Assembly: GCA_910588855.1 (NCBI GenBank)
Contig: CAJUSR010000018.1
Span: 1-64,000, forward strand
Reading direction: 5' to 3'
DNA length: 64,000 nt
From: an uncultured Kineothrix sp.
Lineage (GTDB): Bacteria > Bacillota > Clostridia > Lachnospirales > Lachnospiraceae
Shown piece by piece: positions 33,725 through 44,000 of this stretch. The translations under genes and the position numbers were made by a program. The notes beneath the pieces are model-generated. The model made no database searches, was not told the origin of the DNA, and saw nothing but the letters and a program-made list of their open reading frames with translations. Every line of letters starts with the position of its first letter. Within the stretch, counting starts at the first letter, position 1.

Positions 33725-35401
33725 TCACATCTCCTTTCCCTTTCTCCCCCATATCCCTTTCATCAAACAAATCTCAGCCTTACTGATGTTTTCCGGCTTT
33801 TCCGTCCTCAGCACAAAACATCCCTCTGTGGAAGAGTTGTAAAATAGTTTTGTTCCTACTGCCTCTCCATCGTTTACATAAACCTCCACTACCCGGCGAT
33901 CCACATAAATTTCCAGACTGGCAGCTTTCTCCACATCTGCCAGAAAGCATATCCCTTGGCTTCTGACCCCTTTTGTTTCTATCCGAAGCCCCTGTCCGTC
34001 ATTCAGAAGCGAAATCTCTTTTTCTCCATCTTTCCCCAAAAGAATGGCAAATTCCGTATCCTCCGAAAAATGGATTTTGGCCCGGTACGCATTGCCTTCT
34101 ATCCGATGAAGCTGCAGGCACTCCCCTTTCCCAAGGTATATTTCCTTCCCTTTTAATATCTCTATTTCCTCCACCGGCTTCATATACAGCTTATTGTTCC
34201 TGATATGAAGCTGCCTTGGCAGCGTCATGCTTCCATACGCCCCATTTTCCCTCTCTATATGTTCCTCATAAAAATCAGAAACCCATCCGATGCTAATCCT
34301 GCGCTCGCCATGCTCAAAACTTTGCATCGCATAACAGTTGCCCCCAAAATCAAACCACCCACTGTTTTCCACCTGCAGCCTTTGTTCCCTAAAATCCCCT
34401 ATATAATATCTGCTCATCTGAAGTCTGCCGCACTCGTCATGATGATGCATCCATGCCCCAATCGCCAGATATTTCCCGTCCAATTCCATAAAGTCCGGGC
34501 ATTCAAAACACCTTATGCCGCTGCTTTCTTCCACCAACAGCGGATGCAAATACTTCCAATGCTCCATATCTTTCGATTCATACAAAAGGATAGTCCCCTT
34601 CCCCTTTATGGCACTGGCAAGCACCATATACCAATGCCCTCCGATTTCTAATACTTTAGGATCCCTAAAGTCAAAAGAAGCATCCTCCGGGCGTTTTCCA
34701 ATAATGCATTTTTCCTCTGTAAAGTGAATCATGTCTTTGCTTCGCATCATCCACTGCTGCTGCAATGTTTCTTCGCAGTCATTATGAGGCCCTATATGGC
34801 GGGTAAAATAAAAAATAACTTCATCCCCTTCCACAACGGCACAGCCGGAAAAAGCGCCTCCTACCAATTCTTCGGGATTCTTCAGAATCTCATCCTGCGG
34901 CGCCAACGCCACCGGAAGATGAACCCAATGAACCAAATCTTTGCTGACAGCATGTCCCCAGTACATATTGGACCATTTCTGCCGGTGAGGGTTAAATTGA
35001 TAAAACATATGGTAATATCCCTGAAACCAGCATAGCCCGTTAGGGTCGTTCATCCAGTTTTTCCAAGGCGTAAAATGATAAGTTTCACGGATGGGGGAAT
35101 CGTAGTGTATGCCTTCCTCCACCGGAAGGAATCTGCCGCTTTGCCTTTCCTGTTCCAGATATTCCACCCCGGTTTCCAATATTTTTTCGTTCCCGCTTAA
35201 ATAGCAAAGAGTCACATCACATGTACCCCTTTCTATTTCATATTCCGTATCCGGCTCCACAGGAAACTTCAGCCATGTATAATAAGCTGTTTCCGCCTCT
35301 TTCTCCATGCTGTTTCTTTGGGCAGAAACCACTTTGATTTTTCCTCCCTTTTCTCTGGCCCTGGCAAAAATCTCCAGACATGTATATTGCTGTGTATTCA
35401 T
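33725..35401 (-). CDS. GH32 beta-fructosidase (sucrose or sucrose-6-phosphate hydrolase)
   Basis: A 558-residue glycoside hydrolase family 32 enzyme. The nucleophile motif WMNDPNG is near residue 115, the RDP transition-state motif follows as FRDPKV, and the acid/base glutamate lies in ECPDF. A C-terminal beta-sandwich follows. About 100 residues precede the catalytic domain, more than in SacA. There is no signal peptide, so it acts in the cytoplasm on imported sucrose, sucrose-6-phosphate or fructo-oligosaccharides; no transporter is adjacent. Its promoter carries a LacI-type operator, and a MITE lies in its leader. Confidence 0.9.
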   Translation of the reverse strand: MNTQQYTCLEIFARAREKGGKIKVVSAQRNSMEKEAETAYYTWLKFPVEPDTEYEIERGTCDVTLCYLSGNEKILETGVEYLEQERQSGRFLPVEEGIHYDSPIRETYHFTPWKNWMNDPNGLCWFQGYYHMFYQFNPHRQKWSNMYWGHAVSKDLVHWVHLPVALAPQDEILKNPEELVGGAFSGCAVVEGDEVIFYFTRHIGPHNDCEETLQQQWMMRSKDMIHFTEEKCIIGKRPEDASFDFRDPKVLEIGGHWYMVLASAIKGKGTILLYESKDMEHWKYLHPLLVEESSGIRCFECPDFMELDGKYLAIGAWMHHHDECGRLQMSRYYIGDFREQRLQVENSGWFDFGGNCYAMQSFEHGERRISIGWVSDFYEEHIERENGAYGSMTLPRQLHIRNNKLYMKPVEEIEILKGKEIYLGKGECLQLHRIEGNAYRAKIHFSEDTEFAILLGKDGEKEISLLNDGQGLRIETKGVRSQGICFLADVEKAASLEIYVDRRVVEVYVNDGEAVGTKLFYNSSTEGCFVLRTEKPENISKAEICLMKGIWGRKGKEM

Positions 35402-35451
35402 TTTCTCTATTCCTCTTCCTTTCCAATCCTTTTCTTATCTATTAAGATTCT

Positions 35452-35665
35452 GGTGTCCAAACAATGTCATTTAGTTAACGGTACCGGACGCCGTGAGGAA
35501 CATAAAATGCCCCGTCACCACGCTTTCGCTCGGTAAAAAGCGTAACGGACACTAAACTCGTGAGGAACCTCGTTAAGTGCCGACGCTTTTTAACGGGTTC
35601 CTTGCGCATTTTATGTTCCTCACGGCTGAATCAAGGCGCTAACTAAATGACATTGGGTGTCCAAA
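35452..35665. mobile_element. MITE with 10-bp target-site duplication in the GH32 leader
   Basis: The 194-bp element (35462-35655) has terminal inverted repeats starting CAATGTCATTTAGTTA and ending TAACTAAATGACATTG. A second paired block is GCCGTGAGGAACATAAAATGC, and inner stems involve TAAAAAGCGT/ACGCTTTTTA. It is flanked by the perfect direct repeat GGTGTCCAAA (35452-35461 and 35656-35665). There is no open reading frame for a transposase, so it is non-autonomous. Its left arm recurs unchanged for 49 bp at 18616-18664. Confidence 0.88.
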
Positions 35666-35676
35666 GTTCTGTTTTT

Positions 35677-35692
35677 ATGGAACCCGTTCCAT
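35677..35692. promoter_or_regulatory. LacI-family operator of the GH32 gene
   Basis: ATGGAAC-CC-GTTCCAT, perfect 7-bp arms around a 2-bp centre, lies just downstream of the GH32 -10, where bound repressor would block transcription. The neighbouring LacI-type gene is the obvious regulator. Confidence 0.75.
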
Positions 35693-35698
35693 ATTTTG

Positions 35699-35727
35699 AT
35701 AGTAGAATAATCCGGGCAAATTGTCAA
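35699..35727 (-). promoter_or_regulatory. Predicted promoter of the GH32 gene
   Basis: TTGACA (35722-35727), a 17-base spacer and TACTAT (35699-35704) on the minus strand. Confidence 0.75.
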
Positions 35728-35755
35728 TCACATCCTTCATTTTTTCCCCCGGATT

Positions 35756-35800
35756 CAAAAAAGCCGGTTTCTACTATACAAAATGCATAAAAACCGGCTT
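35756..35800 (-). terminator. Rho-independent terminator of the LacI-type gene
   Basis: AAGCCGGTTT (35761-35770) and AAACCGGCTT (35791-35800) pair over 10 bp; a run of T follows on the minus strand. It separates the regulator from the GH32 promoter. Confidence 0.82.
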
Positions 35801-35867
35801 CCTTTCAATATTATTATTTATTTTCCACAATCCACATCTACATAATTTATACCAATTTGTAAAATAT

Positions 35868-36869
35868 CTATAAAATAGATGCCCCGTTTTCCGGTAAAGT
35901 GGTTTGCCCAAACTGGATATCCACATCCAAAATCTGCCTGTGGGGCACATTCTTCCTCTGCTCCACCCTATCCAGAAGTGTATTTACGGATACTTCCGCC
36001 AACAATTCTACATTTTGCCTAATAGACGTAACAACCGGGTAAACCATCCTCGTAATACTGGTGGCATCAAATCCCACAAAACAAATATCTTCCGGTATTT
36101 TCATCCCACGCTGCAACGCCACATTCATACACGCCACAGCCCCTAAATCCCCGCCGAATACACCGTCAATATCAGGATGTTTTTTCAGGATTTTTTGCGC
36201 CATCCCATAATAAGCATCCCACTCAAAAGTATTCCAATCCATCGCTTCCTGCAAGACCTGTACATGTTCCCCTTCCAATATCTCCTGAAACGTCACATGG
36301 CGCTCATTTGCAAAAATGTTCGGCGACACACCGGAAATCTGAAGCACCTTTTTGCAATGATTGCAAAGCATCAATTCCGCCGCCAGTCTCCCACCCATCA
36401 CATGGTTCGAGCCTACAATAGGAATCTGCGGCCCGAAATCCCGGTCAATAGATACAATCGGCTTTTTCTGCCTTAAATATTCCTCCCCATCTAAACAATG
36501 GGAACCGGTGATTATTCCATCTACCATATTCCGTTCCAGCATATCCAAGTATTCGCGTTCCCTGTCACTAATGCCCACCGCATTGCAAATCATAGTCTTA
36601 TAGCCCTGCCGGTATAGCTCCATTTCAATATTTTTAGCCAAACAAGAAAAGAACGGGTGGTCTAGGTCAGGTACTATCAGACCTACTATCCCGCTCCGGT
36701 TCCGATACAAATTCCTTGCCAGTTCATTTGGGGTATATTCCAGCTTCCGCACTGCTTTCTCAATTTTTTTCATCGTCGCCGGAGCAACATACCCCGTTTT
36801 GTTTAAAGCACGCGATACCGTACCGACCCCCACTCCCGCTTCCTTTGCCACATCTCTGATACTTGACAT
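35868..36869 (-). CDS. LacI family transcriptional repressor
   Basis: A 333-residue repressor. The N-terminal helix-turn-helix (IRDVAKEAGVGVGTVSRAL) and hinge (YTPNELARNLYRNRSG) are followed by a periplasmic-binding-protein-like sugar domain (VGLIVPDLDHPFFSCLAKNIE; GVFGGDLGAVACMN; CFVGFDATSITRMVYP). It is encoded directly upstream of the GH32 gene, whose promoter bears a matching palindromic operator, so it likely represses fructoside use. A GGGGGCGG site precedes the ATG. Confidence 0.93.
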   Translation of the reverse strand: MSSIRDVAKEAGVGVGTVSRALNKTGYVAPATMKKIEKAVRKLEYTPNELARNLYRNRSGIVGLIVPDLDHPFFSCLAKNIEMELYRQGYKTMICNAVGISDREREYLDMLERNMVDGIITGSHCLDGEEYLRQKKPIVSIDRDFGPQIPIVGSNHVMGGRLAAELMLCNHCKKVLQISGVSPNIFANERHVTFQEILEGEHVQVLQEAMDWNTFEWDAYYGMAQKILKKHPDIDGVFGGDLGAVACMNVALQRGMKIPEDICFVGFDATSITRMVYPVVTSIRQNVELLAEVSVNTLLDRVEQRKNVPHRQILDVDIQFGQTTLPENGASIL

Positions 36870-36904
36870 TCTACCGCCCCCGGCACGCTCAATATTCTGT
36901 GTTC

Positions 36905-36933
36905 AGGATATCATACGGCAATTTATCCGTCAA
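36905..36933 (-). promoter_or_regulatory. Predicted promoter of the LacI-type gene
   Basis: TTGACG (36928-36933), a 17-base spacer and TATCCT (36905-36910) on the minus strand. Confidence 0.5.
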
Positions 36934-37062
36934 TATCCTCCCTTTTCCACCGACGAAATCAATTGCCCGTTTTCCAATATCCAAATCCAATTATCCCTTT
37001 TTCCCCACCCTTTCACTTCCTCCAACGCTTCCATATTCACTAAAATCCGTATTAAAACATAC

Positions 37063-37198
37063 TGATTATAAAATATTTTGATTACAAAATACTCTGATTA
37101 TAAATATATTCTGATTACAAAAATACCCTACAATTACAAAATACAATAACTACAAAAATACCCTGATTACTAAATTATGCTGTTTGCAAAAATAACAA
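37063..37198. repeat. AT-rich tandem array with 17-bp period, about eight units
   Basis: Units of 16-18 bases resembling TGATTACAAAAATACCC run head to tail just past the addA stop codon, between it and the LacI promoter. The period equals that of the array at 8223-8409, but the unit sequence is unrelated. Confidence 0.82.
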
Positions 37199-37214
37199 TC
37201 AAAAAATATATCAA

Positions 37215-40200
37215 TTACAATGCAATTTCTTCATGAAGCCGGAAGGAATAAATGATTTTCTCTTTCACCTTCTTGCCTGTCAGCTGCTGCAGCGCCCTTG
37301 CATAATATTCCAACTGTATCCGGTACTTCTCTATCAGCTCTTTTCCCGCATCTACCCGGTCTGTCTTATAATCCGCCACAACGATTTCCCCGTCCTCTTC
37401 AAAATAAACGTCTATAATCCCCTGTATCAGCACAAGTTCCTCAGAGGGGAAATCCCCATTCAATTCTTTTGCCGGAATCCCCAGCACAAACGGTTTCTCC
37501 CGGTAAAGGCATCCTTGTTTCTCCGCCGCAGCCATCCGCCTTGCCAAATCCGAAGAAAGGAACGTTTTGATTGCAGAAACGGATATAACTTCCGCATATT
37601 CCGGGCTGAGCATCCCTTCCTGCTGCATTTTCTTTATCTGTTCTTCCACCGGCTCTGCCCCAGCCCCAAAATCCATCAATTCCATTGCCTTATGGAAGGC
37701 GCTGCCTCTGTCCTTGCCCCCAAGGGCTTCTTCCTGCTTCATAAATTTGGGGATATAGGGTATCACGGTCTCTTCTTCATATAAACGGAAAGAAAAATCC
37801 TGCTCCTCTATTTGCCCTGCTTTTTTCAATTCCGACACAGTCGTCTTCGTATATAAATCCGCCAAATTGCTATATTGATAGGCACTGTCGAATATCTTCG
37901 ACAGATTTGCCATAAGCCCGCTATCCGTATCCGTCATGGGGTTGGAGCATTCCAGCCTCTTTCTCAAATTTTCCGCCAATATCTGCTCTCTCACATCCAT
38001 TGCCTGCCATTCTTCATCCCCAAGGATTTTTATCTCCATTTGTGCCTTCCACTTCCATGAGTTTTCCGGTTTTTTGGGTATTTCCAAGCCACACGACTCC
38101 CAAAGGGGTTCCATTGCCGGATGCACGCAAAGCGCCGGAAGCAGGAAGTCAAGGTAGCTCCCTGCCCCCGCCAGTTCCCCATACATAAGCCGCCCAAAAC
38201 CGCGCATAGCAATCGGGATTAACATGGCCAGTTTCTTCTCCGGTTTGTCAATCATCCCCGTCAGTATGAGCTTTTCCTTTGCACGGGTCAGCGCCACATA
38301 CAATACTCTAAGTTCTTCCCCCAAATTGTCCAGCCGCATTTTTTCACCGATTATATTTTTCCTTACAGTCTTCCCTTGCAGCCTCCGCTCCACATCTACA
38401 TAATCCGCGCCAATACCCATATCCACATCTGCAATCATCTTACCGTTTATATCCTGCATGTTGAATTTCTTAGCCAGCCCGCTGACAAAGCAGATAGGAA
38501 ACTCCAACCCCTTGCTCTTATGGATACTCATAATCCGCACTACATCCGCATTCTCGTCCAGAATATTGGCTTCTCCATAATCCACTTCATATTTCTCCAA
38601 CTGCTCCATATAGCGGATGAAATGAAACAACCCATAGTAACTGGTCTGCTCAAAAGCAGCCGCTTTTTCCAAAAGCATCTGTACGTTCGCCTTCCGCTGC
38701 CCTCCGCCCGGCAATGCGGCAATATAATGCAGATACCCCGTCCTTATCACAATTTCCTGCAATAGCTCATGGATAGGCATATAGACTGTTTTATCCCTGT
38801 ATTCTTCCAGAAACGACAAAAACCGTTGGATTTTTATTTGCAATTCCCCTTCCTTTTCCGCCTGTTCTTTGATGCAAAAATACAAGCCCTTCCCCTTGTC
38901 TTCCACAGCCCCCCGTATCCGGGCAATCTCTTCATCGGAAAACCCGCCGAAAAAGGACTTCAGCACGCCAAATAACGGAATATCCTGCCTTGGGTTATCC
39001 AATACTTGCAAAAACTGCAAAAGGGTCCTTATTTCCCTAGCCGCAAAATATCCTGTCTTCGACAGGACATGGGAAGGAATCCCTTCTTCCTTCAGGATGC
39101 TTTTAAAATCCTCATCCCAGCCCGCATTGGTACGAAGAAGGATAACGATATCTTTATAACAGGCTTTCCGCAATTCCCCGCTCTCCTTATCGGTCACAGG
39201 GAAATGCCCTACCAGTTCTTTAATACGCTTTGCCACAGCATAAGCCTCCCTTTGCCGGTCGGACAATATTTTCCCATCCTCCGGCAAATCCTCCTCCGGC
39301 TCAATGGCATACCCGTTTTCTTCCGGTTCCGTTCTGCCGTCCTTTTCCCCCTTCCGAATCAACAGCAATTCTGTCTGGTATACCGGACTGCCTTCCGGCT
39401 GTGGCGGCAGGGGATACGACGCGCCCGGATAAAGCGCAGCCTCTTCGTCATATTCTACGCCCCCCAATTCCCTTCCCATAATCCGGGAAAATATATAATT
39501 CACGCTATCCAGCGTTTCCGGCCTGCTGCGGAAGTTTTTATGTAGGTCAATCCGCCTTTTCCCTTCCCCCTCCTTTCCGTACTCTTCAAACTTTTCCATA
39601 AAGATTTCCGGCCGGGCCAAACGGAACTTATAGATGCTTTGCTTCACATCCCCTACCATAAACCGGTTGAACCGACCGCTTTCTTCGCCCGAAATGCTTT
39701 CCAGAAGCATTTCCTGCACCAGATTGCTGTCCTGGTACTCGTCAATCAATATCTCTTCAAAATAATCCCGGTAATCCAATGCCGTCCAGCTTGGTTCATA
39801 GGTTTTCGCTCCCCCTTCTTTCCTCCCTTCTTCCCCCTCTTCCTTTTCCCCCTTCCGTACCAAGATGGAAAGGGCAAGATGCTCCATATCCGAAAAATCA
39901 ATAATATTGTTCTCTCTTTTCTTCCTATCCAGGGCTTCCTTAAAGGCAAGGGTCAGATTTATCAAAGTGCAAACCGCGCCGCCGCTCCCCCTCATATATT
40001 CCAACACCGTTTCCGGCGGAGCGGGAAAATACTTCCCGCAGATACGTTTTATTGTGTCTTTGATTCCTTTGCGGATTTCCTGTATTATTTCCCTTTTTGT
40101 TTTGGAAACACTGTCGTCCTTTTTCGCTGGCAGCCTGCCGAAAGCTATCCCCTGATACAAGGCATACCCTTCCCCATATCGCTTTATTTCCACCAACTTA

Positions 40201-40976
40201 CGTAAATTTTCCGCCTCTTTCTCCAGCACTTCCCCATACATATAAGGTCCATCCGGCTGCTGGCAGGTTTTTATGCATTCCTCTATCCGCAACAAACAGT
40301 CCTTTGCCATAAGCATGGCCTGTTCCATCCCATAACGGATAAACTCTGCCTGTTCCAATTCCTCCAGGCTCCCAATCCCATAGTCGCCCTTCCTCTCTTC
40401 TAACCATTCCTCCGGCCAGGGATTACTCTCCGCGAACTGGTAAAGCTTTAAAATATGCCCTTCGATTGCGCTATCCGTATTCCCCGTGCTGAAATATTCC
40501 ACACAATGTAAAAATTCCTCTTCTTTACGGGCGAACCTTTCTTCCAACAGCTCTTTCATTACATCCTGTTTCATCAACTTCAGTTCCCCCTCGTCCGCCA
40601 CGCGGAATCCCGAGTCTAAACCGATGTCATTAAAATTATTCCTGATAATGAACATACAAAAGCTGTCGATTGTGGTAATCTGGGCATTGTGGACTAGTGT
40701 TGCCTGTTTTTGCAAATGCTCATTTTCCGGCTCGCTTTCCAGCCTTTTCGCAATGGCTGCGCCAATCCTCTCCCGCATCTCCGCCGCCGCCGCATTGGTA
40801 AAAGTCACCACCAAAAGCCTGTCGATATCCACAGGCTTTTCCTTATCGCTTATCATCTTTACAATCCGTTCCGTCAAAACCGCCGTTTTTCCTGAGCCTG
40901 CCGCCGCCGACACCAGAACATTGCTTCCTCTCGCATCAATTACCTGCTGCTGCTCCTTCGTATATGTAATCCCCAT
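37215..40976 (-). CDS. addA: ATP-dependent helicase/nuclease subunit A
   Basis: A 1253-residue UvrD-like helicase-nuclease, half of the AddAB complex that resects double-strand breaks for RecA-dependent repair. Helicase motifs are clear: Walker A SAAAGSGKTAVLTERI, motif II LIDEYQDSN, motif III VGDVKQSIYKFR, motif V SIHKSKGLEFP and motif VI LYVALTRAKEKL. The C-terminal RecB-type nuclease has the VVADYKTDRV motif and QLEYYARAL (QxxxY). The length is normal. It follows addB by 66 bases on the same strand. The start MGITYTKEQQQVID is the family's usual N-terminus. Confidence 0.97.
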   Translation of the reverse strand: MGITYTKEQQQVIDARGSNVLVSAAAGSGKTAVLTERIVKMISDKEKPVDIDRLLVVTFTNAAAAEMRERIGAAIAKRLESEPENEHLQKQATLVHNAQITTIDSFCMFIIRNNFNDIGLDSGFRVADEGELKLMKQDVMKELLEERFARKEEEFLHCVEYFSTGNTDSAIEGHILKLYQFAESNPWPEEWLEERKGDYGIGSLEELEQAEFIRYGMEQAMLMAKDCLLRIEECIKTCQQPDGPYMYGEVLEKEAENLRKLVEIKRYGEGYALYQGIAFGRLPAKKDDSVSKTKREIIQEIRKGIKDTIKRICGKYFPAPPETVLEYMRGSGGAVCTLINLTLAFKEALDRKKRENNIIDFSDMEHLALSILVRKGEKEEGEEGRKEGGAKTYEPSWTALDYRDYFEEILIDEYQDSNLVQEMLLESISGEESGRFNRFMVGDVKQSIYKFRLARPEIFMEKFEEYGKEGEGKRRIDLHKNFRSRPETLDSVNYIFSRIMGRELGGVEYDEEAALYPGASYPLPPQPEGSPVYQTELLLIRKGEKDGRTEPEENGYAIEPEEDLPEDGKILSDRQREAYAVAKRIKELVGHFPVTDKESGELRKACYKDIVILLRTNAGWDEDFKSILKEEGIPSHVLSKTGYFAAREIRTLLQFLQVLDNPRQDIPLFGVLKSFFGGFSDEEIARIRGAVEDKGKGLYFCIKEQAEKEGELQIKIQRFLSFLEEYRDKTVYMPIHELLQEIVIRTGYLHYIAALPGGGQRKANVQMLLEKAAAFEQTSYYGLFHFIRYMEQLEKYEVDYGEANILDENADVVRIMSIHKSKGLEFPICFVSGLAKKFNMQDINGKMIADVDMGIGADYVDVERRLQGKTVRKNIIGEKMRLDNLGEELRVLYVALTRAKEKLILTGMIDKPEKKLAMLIPIAMRGFGRLMYGELAGAGSYLDFLLPALCVHPAMEPLWESCGLEIPKKPENSWKWKAQMEIKILGDEEWQAMDVREQILAENLRKRLECSNPMTDTDSGLMANLSKIFDSAYQYSNLADLYTKTTVSELKKAGQIEEQDFSFRLYEEETVIPYIPKFMKQEEALGGKDRGSAFHKAMELMDFGAGAEPVEEQIKKMQQEGMLSPEYAEVISVSAIKTFLSSDLARRMAAAEKQGCLYREKPFVLGIPAKELNGDFPSEELVLIQGIIDVYFEEDGEIVVADYKTDRVDAGKELIEKYRIQLEYYARALQQLTGKKVKEKIIYSFRLHEEIAL

Positions 40977-41042
40977 ACTCTTACCATGCCCTTTCTGAAA
41001 ATCGAAAATGCAAAACCGGCAATCCCTTCTGCCGCAATATCA

Positions 41043-44000
41043 TTATGGAATATCCATTTCATCCGCCCTATCGCTTTTGGCATTCTCTTCCTTCATCCTT
41101 ATCAGCGCTTCCTCTTCTTTCATCCCATCCAACTGCCTGTAATGGTATCCGGGAATCCTTCCATCAAAACCGCAGACCGAACGGAAATTGCAATAATCAC
41201 ATGCCTTTTCTGTTCCCTGCCTGCAGGGCCTTGCCCCAATTTTCCCGTCCAAAATCTCCCCGCCGATTTCTTTTATCTTCAAATTTACGTATTTTGATAT
41301 TTCCTGAAGCTCTTCTTCGTTTATGACACTGGATTTGACACTTAACGTACCGTCCTTTTTCCGCTCCAATGGCAGAATATCCGACTTATCCGAAAATTCC
41401 CTGTCTAAATATGCGATAATCGTGTCATTATCGTTGACTATACCGGTCATCCTCAGCTCTTCCCTCAACCGGGCATCCAATTCTTCTTCTGTCATTTCCC
41501 CGTCAAACTTCACCACCGGGTCTGCCACACGGTAATACAAAAGTGCTGCCGGAACCACTTTTTTCCCCGGGTTTCTCTTTTTCTCCATTTCCACCGCCGC
41601 ATTCATATAGACGACTAATTGCAATTGCAGCCCATAATACAATGCTGCCAAGTCAAATCTTTTGCTGCCGGACTTATAATCAATTACCTTTACGTAAACA
41701 TTTCCGCCCTCTTCATAAGTATCAATACGGTCTATCCTGCCCCGCAGCTTCATTTTCTCTTCCTTTGACAGCGCAATATTGACGGATTCCAAATCTTCCG
41801 CCATAGTAAAAGAAACTTCAACATCCCTGGGCACAAAACTCCCTTTCCGCAATTGATACTGCAAGGTCTGCACCGCCCGTTTCAATATGCGGCGCATCCT
41901 TTCGATGGCATATTCGTTTCTCGCACTGCTATATAAAACCGTCTCCCCATATGCCGATGCATATTCCTCCAAAGTTTCCCCTAATATCCTGTCCGCTTCC
42001 TCTTCCTGAAAGTCAAACCAACTGCTGCCGTTTTCTTTCAGCTTCCCGGAAAACCTTTCCAACACCCCGTGGAAAACATTCCCCATATCTACCGCTTCAA
42101 ACCCGTATTCCTCCCGCTCCTTCAAAGATAAGCCATATTGGAGAAAATGGGCATAGGCGCAGGATGCATATTGTTCCAGACGGCTCACGCTGCTGGTCAA
42201 CAATTGCCCATACAAAAGCCGGGCAATCTTTTTCCCCAAATCGGTTTCCTGATAACGGATAAACGCCCCCTCCACCAAACGGTCAACTTCCTTCTGGTAT
42301 TCTTCGTCCTTATGATAGATATGATAAAGGGTAAAAAACTTCTTTTCTTCCTCCAATCCCATGATGCCGGCCCCATAATCCCGCAGCATATCCGCCACAT
42401 AGTCCATGCCTGCCCGCTTGGATTCCATCTGCTGCTCGAACCCTCTAAGTTCCGGCTTTTGTATCAAAAGCCGGGGAAATAGTTTCCTTAAAGTATCCAC
42501 CAGATAAGCCGGACGGATGCTCTTCCCTTCCTGATTCACCTTGCAATAGGAAAGGTATAAATGCTCTGAAGGCTTTGTCATGTTCATATATAAATAAAGC
42601 CGCTGGATATACATCTGCTGTCTCGGGGTAGGCGCCAGCTCATAAGGGGATTCCTTTAAAAATTCCCTGTCAATATCGGAAATAATCCCACCGCTTCCTG
42701 TATTTTTTGGGATATTCCCATCATTCACGCCAACAAAAAACAATACCTTAATTTCCTTTAATCTGGTTCTTTCGATATCCCCTACCACCACTCTGTCTAC
42801 ATTCTGCGGAATAGTTCCTACCTGAATTTCACCAAAGCCCGCATCCAGAATATCGGCAAATTCCTTCAAGCCCATCTTTTCTTCCGCAAGCAGACTGTCA
42901 ATCTGGTCTAAAAGGTCCATCACCAAACGGTAAATCTGTCCATACTCTCTTGCCCGGGGCATATCTCCCTGGCAGCGGAACATCCTTTCATAAACCGCCA
43001 GTTTTTCCTGCACACAGTTTTTCGTTATGAACCGGTACAATGCTTTTATTTTTTCCCCTGCCGTTCCTATCCCCTTCTCCATAAGCGGAGCCATCTGCTC
43101 CATCACACCAAGGCGCATTTCATTGAAAACCGCCAGTTCTTCCTCTTTTATCCCTCCCGGCATCGCCGTAAAAAGTGACGACCATTTTTTCTTTCCACTG
43201 ATACCACAGGCCATCACATAATTTTCCAACCTGTCCGTATCTTCCCTGTCAAATCCCGTAAGCCCGCTCCGCAAATAGTGGAATACCGACTGATAGGAAA
43301 AATTATCCATCACCAGCTTCAATGCACTCCGTATGTATTCAATAAAGGGATTTAAAAGAATCCCTTTCGTATAATCCATAAATACAGGAATCTCAAATTT
43401 CTCCGCCTCCGCTTCCACATGGGCAGCATAAGTTTCCAGATTCCCTGTAACAATCGCAAAATCCCGATAGCAATAATCCTTTTTCCGGATAAGTTCACGC
43501 ATTTTGATGCAAATCTGCCTTACTTCTTCTCCCGGAGATGCCGCCTCCATCAAGTGTACCGTCTCATTTGCCCCTTCATAAGGCTTTGCCGGATACCGGA
43601 ACAGATATTTTTCCAAATGCTGCATTTCCCCATTCCCGGAAAATCTGGGCAGGCCCTTCTCCCCGTTTCCACCGCGGATAAATACGTCGGCCCCTCTGGA
43701 TACCCCCTCTTCCTCCGCCAGCCGTATTAAATCCGCCGCCGTTTTTTTGCTCAGATAAAAGAGCTGCTGTTCTCCATTGGGTTGATAAGGGTTGGCTTCC
43801 CCACCGTCCATAACCGCAGTTACAATCACTTCCTTTGCCAGCCCCATAATCCTCTGTATCAGTCTGTTTTGAATCGGAGTAAAACCGGTAAAACCGTCAA
43901 ATGCCACTATGCTGTTTTTAATGATTTTGGACTTCGGCAGCATCCGGCATAATAAATCCAGCGTTTCTTCCGTCGTCACATATTTTTCCTTGATAAACTG

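Noticed and set aside
37063..37198. Origin-like AT-rich repeat region
   Set aside because: No DnaA boxes (TTATCCACA-type) or dnaA/dnaN neighbours were seen; it is better described as a 17-bp tandem array.
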